A stretch of 64,000 nt of DNA from Phytopythium helicoides (taxonomy: Eukaryota > Oomycota > Peronosporomycetes > Pythiales > Pythiaceae). How positions within the stretch are numbered: the first letter of the stretch is position 1; every line of letters starts with the position of its first letter. This document shows positions 20,481-30,961 of this stretch, one piece after another. The translations under genes were made by a program, and so were the position numbers. The notes under the pieces were generated by a model that was given only the letters and a program-made list of their open reading frames with translations, did no database searches and was not told where the DNA came from. Where the stretch lies: assembly GCA_024867545.1 (NCBI GenBank), contig JANFNE010000022.1, positions 796,688 through 860,687 on the forward strand, read 5' to 3'.

Positions 20481-23400
20481 ATGAGCGCGTCGTACAATGA
20501 CTGGGAGTCGGACCTGTCCTCCATCATCGAGAAGACCAACAACAACCTCAAGCTGCTGCGGCGCATCGGCGACAAGCGCGGCGACAGCGGCCCGCCAGTC
20601 GTGGCCTCGGCCGCCGCCGCGCCGCGCGTCATGGTGGCCGGAGCAGGCTCGGCCTCGGCCCGCCGCTATGGAGACGACGACAGCACGTCGATGGGTTCGC
20701 GCACCAGCGGCCGCCCGCGCGTCATGAGCAACGACAGCACTTCCAGTGCCTCGCGCCACTCGCCGCCTCGCGTTGTGGGCTCCAGCAGCGGCGGACTCAC
20801 CGCGGCCATGCTGGCCCAGCGAGACGCAGCCCACGCCGCGCAAGGCGGACCGCCGTCGCTCCAGCGCACGCACAGCTCCAGCAGCAACGGCGGCGTGGGG
20901 CTCACGGCCGCCATGCTGGCCCAGCGCAACTCCATGCCGACTGGACCCGTCATGTCGCTCGGCGAGTACTCGCGTCTGTCCGAGTCGGAGCGCCACAGCA
21001 TCGTGGACCGAGAGGAGACGCGCTCGCACACGGGCTCGCACGCCGGCAGCTCGGCGTCTCGCGGCCGCCACAGCGTCGTGGGCGGCGGCTCCGTCTCCGG
21101 CGGCTTCAATGGCGCCTCTAGCAGCTTCAACCGCCCGCCGAGCGTCGTCGGCGTGCACACTGCCCAGCGAGCCGGCAGCGTCATTGGCGTGCACACAGCT
21201 CAGCGCGCTGCCAGTGTCATCGGCGTGCCGACGTCCCGCCCTGCAGGAATGGGCGGCGGCCCGACCATCCGCGTGGCGTCGGGTGACATGCCGCGCACAA
21301 TCCCCAACTACGTGATCGAGGATCTGAAGAAGAGGTGCGTGGCGATGCTTGCTCATGTAGTTGGCGTTGGTGATCTCCCCATCTTACACGCGTCTTTGCT
21401 GCAGTCTGGACACGCACTTCTCGGCGCGCACGCTGAGCATGGACAAGAAGATCGCTGACCTCCGCACGGACGTGACGGGCGTCACGAGCGAGACGACGTC
21501 GCTCTCGCAGCAGCTGCTCGCGCTCCGCGACTCGCTCGGCGGGGGCGACGTCAGCTCGGTTTCACACACGGTGCAGGAGCACTCGGACGCCATCGCACGG
21601 CTGGAACAGCACAGCGCACAGCTGCTCGCGCGCAAGGTGAGCGTCGACCAGGAGCTGGCCGAGGTGAATGGCAAGCTCCAGGCGCTCTCGAGCAAGGTGG
21701 GCGACCAGGTGTCGACCCTCGAGCAGGATGTTGCGCGCGTGGTGAAGAGCCGACCGGCACTCGACGACCGCCTCGACAAGCTCGATGACAAGGCTGCCAT
21801 GCTGCAGCGCCAGATGAGCAACCTCGTGGACCTCAAGGCTGTCGAGCACTTGATTGGCATCCGGATGGCCCGTGAGATCCACGAGCTCGAGACGCGTCTG
21901 ACCCAGAACATGCAGTTCGCGACCGAGAAGCTCGAGAACAAGCTGCTGCAGTCGCTGGAGAAGCAGGTGGCCCACTCGCAGCGCAGTGAGGCGCTCGTGG
22001 CGACCATCAAGAGCGAGATCATGGACGAGATGCAGCAGCGCTTCTTGTCGGTGAGCAACGGTGGCATGCGCAAGGCGGACCTTGTGCCAGTTCAGAACGC
22101 GCAGACGCAGCTCAGGAAGAGGTGGCGCAGCTCGCGAGCTCTCTGGCGCGACAGGAGCGCAAGGCTCAAGACGCAACGCAGGCCACAACCACCCAACTTC
22201 GCGACGAGCTCGCGGAGGCTCGCCAAGAGCTGACCAAGGCGATTCAGGGCCAGCAGGGCCGAATGACGTCGGCTCTTGAGGAACTCACTGCCAACTCGGA
22301 GACGTCCACCTCCAAGATTGACCAGCAGCTTGGTGCCCTCGCCAAGAAGCAGAAGAAGATGGAGGAGCTTGCGGCGCGACTGCAGGAGAACGTGGTGGCG
22401 ATGCACAAGGAGGTGAATGACAAGCGTCGCCAGACGCACGATCAGCAGCACAGCCAGCAGCAGCGCGACAAGCAAGCAAGCCTTCGTGAGCGCGTCGTGG
22501 CCAAGTCGCTGGCAGAGCTTGAGAGTCTGGTGGCTTCCAAGGCCGACATTGAACGTCAGTACCAGCAGCAGGTGTCTCGCCACGAAGCGAAGCTCGCTGA
22601 GCTGCGTGCTTCGCTGACGACGAAGGAGACGCAGATGGAGACGCAGCGTCGCGAGCTGCTGGAGACGCTCCAGCAAGAGACCAAGCGCATGGGAATGGCC
22701 GAGGGAAAGAACTCGGTACTGACGTCGCTGCTCGCTCGTGAAAAGCAGGAGCACGAGGAGATGAGCGAGTTGCTGCGCAAGTCGCGCAAGGAGATCAACA
22801 TTGTGCGCCAAAAACTGCGGGACACGGAGAGTGAGGCGTCCAAGCGCCGACAGCAGCTGTCGTCGGAGCTCCAGGCGAAGCAACAGCAAGTGCGAGATCT
22901 GACCAAAAGGCTGCAGATGAGCGAGCGTGAGTCGTCGAAGCTGCTCGAGAACGCGATGCGTGAGGCAAAGGCGATTCGCCGCCTGAAAGCGACCAAGGAG
23001 CACGAGCTCCTGCTCGCCAAGATGAAGCTGAGCGAGATGGAGCGTGTGTCGCTCGCTGTTGAGACGGATGAGGAGACATTGAAGCAGGTGGCCGAGTACG
23101 CCGTAGCTGCGACTGCGAACGCTGAGCAGGCAGAGATGCGCCGCGAGGAGGTGGAGCAGATGCTGCTGGCCAGCCATTTGGAGATTGATGGGCTCCGCCA
23201 AGAGCTCGAGTTCGTGTCGAAAGAGCTGGATGTCGTGAAGGAGCAGCAGCAGAGCGGTGCGGGTGTCGATGAAGTGATTGCCAAGGTCACGCGTGAGTAT
23301 GAGGAGAAGATTAGCGCACTGCAGCAGCAGATGCAGGACAAGGAGTCGGCTTTGTGCCAGCTTCGCGATGCACTTGCTGACCGGAGCAATCTGCAGGCTC

Positions 23401-26094
23401 TTGAGAGCGAGCTGGTTGCCCTCAAGGAAGACAAAAAGGCGCTTCTCGAAGCCATGCAGCGTGCTCAGGAGGAGCATCGTGAGCGTGCTGCCGATTCCGA
23501 CAACAGTGGCCTCCTCGTTCATGAGAAGGAGCTTGCAGCGATGAAGCAGCAGATTGAGACTCGTGTGAGTGAGCTCGACGACGCCCAGGCAGCTCTCGAA
23601 GCCAGCAAGGACAACATTTCGGCTCTGGAGAAGGAGCTTGAGCAACAGAAGGCTCTCCACAACGAAACTGTGGACCGATTGACTCAAGAAATTAAAGACG
23701 CTCGTTCCACGATTGACTCGTGCTCGAGCGAGATGCTTTCTTTAAAGGAAACCAAGCTCCAGCTCGAGTCCGAGCTCGCGCAGCTGGAGTCGAAGATTGC
23801 CGCGGAGGAGGAGAAGGCAGAGGAGTCAATTGATGACGAAAGCGCTCAAGCAGAGAAGGAGGAGGTTCAGCGTGTTCGCGACGAGCTGGAGTCGACCCTC
23901 CAGGCACTATCGGAGAAGGAGGAGCAGCTGCAGCAGGCCAAGAAGTGCGACGAGGACAACCGCCAGCAACTCGTGGCAATGGCAGCGAGCCAGAACGACA
24001 TGGAACGTCGCTATCTCGAGCAGCTTGAGGCCCTTTCTCAAACATTGAAGCTGGAGCGTGAGTGCTCACAGATCCGTGAGCAGGACATGGCTTCGACGGT
24101 CGCGATGCTCTCGAGTGAGGTGTCAACGCTCAAGTCGGAGTCGCAGCAGACTGTTGAGTCATGCCGCACAGAGTGGATGGCCCAGATGACGTCGCTTTCG
24201 GATAGCCTGAAGGTTTCTCAGACGCACGAGCAGAAGCTGCAGCGCCGCCTCCAGCGTATTTTGAACGAGCTTTCGGCAGCGGCGAAGCTCACGACAAACT
24301 CTGGCGAGACCCTCGAAGACAGCGTTCCTGACGAGAATGAGGAGGCAGATGTTGACGCAGCTATGGTAAAGCAGTGCCTCAAGACTCTCCACGAACAGCA
24401 ACTTCGCACGGCGAGCGAGCTTGACAAGCTCCAGGCTGAGCATGAGCGTGCTGTTGCCAAGGCGGCCAGTGAAAGTGCGACGGCACAGTCGCTTGCAAGT
24501 CAAGTGGATGGCTACACGTCCCAGATCCAGGATCTCGAGAGCGAGGTAGAGCGTCTCGAGGAGCAGCTCAAGGACGAGTACGCCAAGAGCGCAGCTGTGG
24601 CCAAGTGCTCTGGTGACATCGAAGATGAGGTTGTCGTTTTGCGCAAGCAGAAACGCGAGCTGGAGGAGCAGGTTGATGCCAAGAGTGCTGAGTACAGCGA
24701 GTGCGTTGCGGCGTTCCAAGGCCAGGTTGACGCGAAGCAATCTCAAGTCGAGGAGCTGCTTGAGCAGAACGCTGCTCTGAACGCGACCATCGAGACTGTG
24801 CGCCAGAAGATGGACGCTGTTGAGGCGGAGAAGGCTCGAGAACTGGACGATCTGCGTGAGCAAATGCTGGAGCTTGAGACGCGCGCGGAGGACCTCCACC
24901 GGAGTCTGACGCTCTCTGGCTCGGAGCAAGAGCGGAGTTTCTACGCAAACCATCAGGAGATTGTGGCTCTTGCCCAGGATGCACGTGCTACGTTCGAGAA
25001 GCTCACGTCTGGATGCGGTGTGCTTGAGTGGAGCGATATCCGCGCGTCGCTCTTTGCCAAAGACGAAGTGACCGAACGTCTCTTCCTGGAGAAGTCTCGC
25101 GAGCTGTCACGCATTCAAACCGCCGAGCAGCAGGTCCTGCTCAACACTGACTTCCTGAACGCGTGGGTGGAGGAGTGTGCTGATGCCGAGGACGCCGAGG
25201 GCGACAACGCGCACTGGCCGTTCTGGCTTAGCAAGTACGCGACGCTCGCGCCGGAAGTGGTCCGAAAGCTACAGGGCGTGGAGGCGACGTTGCAGGATGC
25301 AGCTGCTAGCCTCGAGAGCCTCAAGTCACTCGAGGCGAGCTCGAGCGGCGATGGTCTGTTGGGAGCAAGCAGCGTGTCTGCAGCTGCGGCTGCAATCGCT
25401 GTCGAGGACAAAATGGATGCCCTTGCTGCTGAGTACGAGAGCCACAAGGGTCCAGGTGTAGCGGCTTCTGGAGACCAGGACGAGGAAGACAAGGTTAGCA
25501 ATGTGTCGACCGATGAGACGGACGACGTGCCTGCGTCACATGCTCTCGACGATCTGCATGAGAGCTCTGGAGACGATGACAATATCTCTGCTGCGCATCC
25601 CCGGCATCTCGACAGTGCGGAGGCTAGCCAGGATATGGACGAGGTTGAGCGTCTCCTGCTCGCGCAGTCAGGGCGAGCAGTCGATCGAGCTCTCGCACGG
25701 TGATCTATCTCACGATGATGCGTTGGATGGCGAGAGTCGGTCGATCTCACACTCTGGAGCAGATTTTAGCGGCGAGCACCCGTCGCCTGTGACTTCATCT
25801 CATGCGGCCGGTGGTCTCAACATTGGCGTCGCGAGCGGAAGCGCACTTTTCAAGTTTTCAGCTAGCCGCAACAGCGGACACGAGGACGACGAAGATGACG
25901 ACGAAGTGGAACGGTTGATGTCGGCGTCACTAGGTGCCAAGAAGCCGGCTCATGACGACGAGTTTGATGCCGAGTTTGGAGACGACGACTTTGACCACGC
26001 GAACGCCAATGTCGCCGCTGCTGCGAACGGCAACGACGAGGAGTACCTGGAGGAGTCATTCGACCTGGAGGAATCTCTCCAGAACGAGGACTGA
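20481..26094 (+). CDS. Giant coiled-coil protein, ~1,850 aa
   Basis: Exon 1 (20481 to about 21331) encodes a disordered Ser/Gly/Arg-rich head with two GLTAAMLAQR repeats and GVHTAQRAGSVIGVHTAQRA tandem copies. A GT-AG intron ends at 21405. Exon 2 encodes more than 1,400 residues of near-continuous coiled coil (long Glu/Lys/Gln/Leu heptads), then an acidic tail with EDDEDDDEVERLM and EEYLEESFDLEES. Single-base breaks lie near 22100 and near 25670; both sides continue in the same style. The architecture resembles golgins, centrosomal or basal-body scaffolds, but no named domain is visible. Its neighbours, an enolase-4-like protein and a CDKL kinase, hint at a flagellar setting. This is inference only. 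Confidence 0.7.
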
Positions 26095-26178
26095 GTGCGT
26101 GGAGCAAATTCATATTTACAGTTGGGAAGTTGTATCTCCATATGCATGTTGAAGTGACGAAATCAAAGTTTCTCGTTG

Positions 26179-28037
26179 TTAGCGATAGTCGCGTCCGATG
26201 AACAGTGGTGCATCAGGCTCGAGACTTCCGAGCAGAAGCCGATTGTACCTGTCGATACTCTCGGCGGCTAAAAGCCCACCAAACTTAACTTGGCGAATAC
26301 CGCATCCGCTCAAAGCCAGGGCTGCAAGGAACTCGGCGTCTCCTAATCCATCTCCTGTGCTTGCTCCAAAGCTTACACTGACACCAAGGCGTTGGGCCAT
26401 ACTTAAGGCGTCCATTAGCTCAGAAAGCGTCGTGAACTGGCGTAATTCTAGCACGACCGCGTCACATGCTCTCTCAGACGCAAGTAGTTCGATACGCGAG
26501 CCCACGTTCAGCGATTTCGTGTCTCCTGGCTTCAGGCGGCTATTGCGAGGGAAAAGCGCATCACGAGCAGCGATTTGTGGACACTGAGGTGGTGTTTCGC
26601 CTTCTGTGATAGAAGCAGCCACTTCTTGCGTGTCCTGCTCGACACCTGCTACGAGCGCAGCCATTGATCCGATGTCGCCAGCTGCAAATGGATCCACTAC
26701 AGAGGTGAGAGACAGCTCTGACACGGCACTGCGCACGATCTCAAGTAGCTCTGCGCTCGTTTTGAAAGTTCCTGATGATCCTGTCACCCACTTGTCTGTG
26801 TCATACGTGTAGCTTTTGATTGCTGGTGAAGACTCGCTGGTTGTGGAGGATTCTTCAATTGTTTCATCAGCAGATTTGACTGGCACTGCTTGTGGTGCCA
26901 GAACAAATTCGGAGGCTGCAAAGTCGACCCCAAACGCTATCTCAAGTGGTGACAAGCTAGCCAGCGACACTTGAAGTGGATCATTGATACGTTCACTTCC
27001 TCTTTCTCCGAGTACTCGTCTTCATGTTTGGCGGCACTACTCGTCAAAACTGCTCGTGTATCGTCCACTGCTGCTCGCAGTAGCTGGAACACTTCAGCGA
27101 GAGACGGCAGCTGTGGCGCAAAGCCACCAAATTCGCCACTATTTGAAAACCCAGAGCCGCGTGCGTCCAGCTGCTTGCGTAGCGCTTGATGAAAAGCAAC
27201 GCCAATAGCGAGTGCATCCGAAAAACTGACGGCGCTGACAGGTATCATGAGCACTTCTTGAGCGAAGATCTTGTTGGCGGCGATTGCTCCCCCGTTGACG
27301 ACGCTGAACACTGGCATTGGTACGCAGAAGGCTGATGCATCGATGGCTGCATCTACACCGGCAAGAGTGGCTAGGTGGTCACGTAGCGGTTTGTCCCCGA
27401 GCTTGGCACCGGCTTGACATACGGCAAGCGAACAGGCTAGGGCAGCATGTCTGGAAAGTGTGATGGCCGGTAGGTCAGTATCATTCGCTTGCTTGTGCGG
27501 TGCCGATGGTGACGAAAGTCGGGTCAAAATCTCGTCGACAACCTTTTGATCAGTAGGGTCAAGCCCAACAAGTGCCTCGTTCAGTGCTTCGATCCAACCC
27601 ATGTAATCTGGACTCTCGATGTTGTACTTGTCTCCTTGAGATTCGAGAGCTCTTTGATCTGGTGCACACGTTGCTGAAAACACCCCCTTCGCTGTGTGAA
27701 CTTTCACTTGCACTGCCGAACTCGAGTGCTGGGCTCCAGGAGCGAGGATGGGAGACAGCTCGACATGAAGTATACCCCGAGCTGCAGCAGTGGAGCGAGC
27801 AAGTAGAAGCGAGGAGAGTGCGAGCAGTGGATCAGCTGGCCGGTCCGACACAACACAATTCAGCAAGTCCGTGAGTGTTCTCTCGAGGGCATGCTCGCTC
27901 ACGTAATTCTCAACCAAATCGCGCTCACGAAGTTGCTCATCATGCTCATCAGCGTCTTCAGCACTGGTTTCAGCACTTCCTTGACGCTTGGTCTGTCGTG
28001 GTCGCGATTGGCTTGCCGGACTGCCCTGCTTCATCAC
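26179..28037 (-). CDS. Enolase-4-like pseudoenzyme
   Basis: About 620 residues after repair of a frame break near 26985. The N-terminus carries YVSEHALERTLTDLLNCVVS followed by RPADPLLALSSLLL, which looks like a DPY-30/RIIa dimerisation helix pair, as in metazoan ENO4. The enolase fold follows: MPVFSVVNGGAIAANKIFAQ, FGGFAPQLPS, SVVDPFAAGD, VVLELRQFTTLSELMDAL and IRQVKFGGLLAAESIDRYNR. Several catalytic positions are changed compared with glycolytic enolase: GDEGG is GEFGG, the EDPF motif is VDPF, the catalytic Lys of LLLKVNQ is Glu, and the His of VSHRSGE is Phe. It is thus unlikely to do glycolysis. A structural, perhaps flagellar, role is an inference from ENO4. Confidence 0.75.
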
Positions 28038-28622
28038 AGCGAGAACTGCAGATTAAATACTGCTCCGCTTCAAAGAGATCCTGCGGTCAGTCGCGACTGT
28101 TTGCAACTGAACAGACAATTGATAATGTTGGCAGAAAACAGACATTCAGTCGCCAACTAACCTTGAGTTACCAACTGCGTTGTGGAAGTCGTCACCTCCT
28201 CTGTAGAAGCAACTCTTACTGAGCCGCATCGCCCATTTCCCATGCCATAATTGCACAGCAATTCATTCCAGCTTATGAAGTCGTGCTTGCAATGAATTGA
28301 GACCGCGCAAGCTTCACACATAAGCCTTACACGCACATGTGATCAACTCGTGTTTCGCACGGCATCCAATTTTAGTGCTCACAATGCGTTGCTGCTATGA
28401 ATACTGCGTCGCATTAACAAGGCGCGGCTATTTGCACCTCGGCAGCCAGCCCCATCCGGCCATTGCCACAGCCATTGCCACGAATCGAGAGGCGAAACGC
28501 GAAACTCGGCACCCTATTTCGAGTGAGCTGTACGCGGTCCTGGTGTCTGGATTGACGCGACTACGGTCGAGCGAGTCGAGTCTCGCGGTGCACGTCGTCC
28601 AGCGTGGCTGACACCGACCTTA
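28038..28622. other. Divergent promoter region
   Basis: About 580 bases between the divergent enolase-4-like and CDKL genes. No coding region is supported. It probably holds both promoters. Confidence 0.5.
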
Positions 28623-30624
28623 ATGGAGAACTACGAGAGTCTCGGGACAATTGGTGAAGGGTACGCAAGCCATGAAGTTAATACCGCCTACTGGAGACAT
28701 CGTTTGTGATTCTAACAGTCTCATGCGCCTTGACCAGGACGTACGGAGTAGTGCTCAAGTGCAGGCATAAAGCTACTGGACAAATCGTCGCAATCAAGCG
28801 CTTCAAAGAATCGGATGACGACGAGCAGGTAAAGAAGACGGCACTGCGCGAGATCAAGATACTCAAACAGCTGCGCCACGAGAACATAGTGAGCCTGCTT
28901 GAGGTATTCCGGGTCAAGGGAAAGCTCTATCTTGTCTTTGAGTTTGTCGAGCGAACAATCCTCGAAGAGATCGAGAAACATCCAGATGGACTTGACCTCG
29001 CCCGACTCAAGACGCTCATGTGGCAGCTTCTAGCGAGCTATCAGTTTCTGCCACCAGCACAATATCATCCACCGTGATATCAAGCCCGAGAATCTACTCG
29101 TATCTCGCAACGGCGTGTTGAAACTCTGCGACTTTGGCTTTGCAAGGCCGCTCGCTGGAGCAGGAGCCAAGTATACCGAGTATGTTTCTACGCGATGGTA
29201 TCGAGCACCAGAGCTGCTCGTTGGTGATGTATCATACGGAAAAGCAGTCGATGTCTGGTCCATTGGCTGCATGTTTGCCGAGATCGCTACTGGATTGCCG
29301 CTCTTTCCCGGTGACTCGGACATTGATCAGCTGTACCACATCATTCGCTGCCTCGGAAAGATTACACCAAGGCAGCAAGAGCTGTTTCGCAAGAACTCGT
29401 TATATGTTGGTGTCAAACTCCCACAAGCGTCCGAGCGCGAACCACTTGAGTCACGATTTCCTCAGTTTGATGGACCTGCACTTGATTTCGTAAAGCAGAC
29501 CATCCGAGATGAACCACTCGACCGATGGACGTGTGCTGAGCTGCTGTCACATCCGTTCTTTGGGAATTCTCATGCTCAATATGAGTCCGAGCTCCAGGCT
29601 GCTATCGCGAAGGACTTGAGCGATGCTGGTGGGGTTATTGGAGGTGGCATTGGCGGTATCAATGGGGTGTTGCAGAAGAAGAAGCGAGTCAGGAAGCCAA
29701 AAGGCAGTGACGAGGATAGTGGTGCTGACTCGGGTGTTCGCCAGCCAAGCCCCGTGACGGCTCATGACCGGGATGAAGATGATGGATCCTGCAGCACGGC
29801 AACAAGAGCCGCAGCAATTGCCTCCACATTACGTCCAAAAACATCCGATTGTCGTTCACACCAACAACTCCGTCTCGGTCAACCACGCAAAAGGCAGCGG
29901 TATTGTGGCAAAGAAACCAAATGTTCTACCATACTCAACAACGCCAGGCGGACAGCAGCAACAAGGATCATTTTTACCGACACTACAGCCAGGTGGAACA
30001 ATGAACAGTAGCGCCAGCTCTAGCTCAACATCAAGTGTGGGCACTAAAAGTATCAGCAGCGAGAACGGAAGCCCCAAAATGGTAGCTATGCCGCCCTCCT
30101 ACTTCCTCCACATCGTCACAGACTAGAGCTCTAACTTACGGCGGTGGATACCCTTCCAAGAAGCTGACGGTCCCTGCCATTTCGGAATCGAGACCGAGTG
30201 CTGCAATTCCAGCAGAGAACATGGCGCACATCAGCACTACGCAGCAAACAGGCAAGCCATGACATCCCAAGGGCCAAGTAATGGCGGACGATTCTCCAAT
30301 CCTTCGGGAGCAGCAGTCACACCGTATTCGTTCGCTAGTGTACCTCCGAATCCACCAATGACGTCGGCATATGCCAAGAGCCCGTACGCGTCAAGAGAGC
30401 CAAGCAGGAAAGCATTTGCCAGCAATGCATCTCGAGGCTCGTCCCATTCGAAAAGCGATAGCTGCGCCAGTCCGTATGAGGTTTACTCCCCGCCAAAGAA
30501 AGCTCGGCTGCCAAACGATGCGGCTCGGCAGCCCACTGGAGCCAATCCATATGTTCCACCAAGAACATCTCACGCACCTGTACGCGGTGGTAGGAGGCGA
30601 GACAGCGATAGTCGGCACTTCTGA
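28623..30624 (+). CDS. CDKL-type protein kinase
   Basis: A CMGC serine/threonine kinase of the CDK-like group. Exon 1, 28623-28660 (MENYESLGTIGEG), joins exon 2 at 28738 in phase, giving GEGTYGVVLKCRHKATG. Further motifs: VAIKRFKESDDDEQVKKTAL, HRDIKPENLL, DFGFAR, and the activation loop TEYVSTRWYRAPELL. TEY in place of TPY/TxY is typical of CDKL1-5. The kinase domain ends near residue 300 (LLSHPFFGN). A basic KKKRVRKPKG stretch and a long Ser/Pro/Gln-rich tail follow. Breaks: one extra base near 29035 (before the HRD loop), one near 29760, and one near 30110. The tail after 30259 continues to a stop at 30624. CDKLs regulate cilium length in other eukaryotes. Confidence 0.82.
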
Positions 30625-30961
30625 AAGACTACACATCATTCCTGTAGCTAGAAAAATGAATGACCGCAAGCGACGACTGACAAGACACAAGGCTCGAGAC
30701 CAGACCACGGTTCTTTTTTGCCAAAGGGGACATCCGAGGTCAGATTTCACATCGTGGCCGGCAGTGACAAACGCACTCCTCAAGATCAACTCGGAAATCT
30801 CGTCATGATCGCATGAAGGCGATTCGGTTCTCGTTATCGTCAAATGGTCTGGGCCTCGAACGGCTCCAGTCCACCTATAGACTCGTTAGGCATGGGAGCA
30901 AGTGCTGCTCCCGATCGAACGGTACAATATGTAATTCGCCGCGAGCGACTTACACACCACT
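30625..30961. other. Convergent 3' spacer
   Basis: About 340 bases between the stop codons of the CDKL kinase (+) and the S28 peptidase (-). No gene is supported. Confidence 0.5.

Noticed and set aside
22092..23687. 531-codon Leu-rich minus frame
   Set aside because: Antisense of the coiled-coil gene: Glu/Lys/Gln codons read as Leu/His in reverse.
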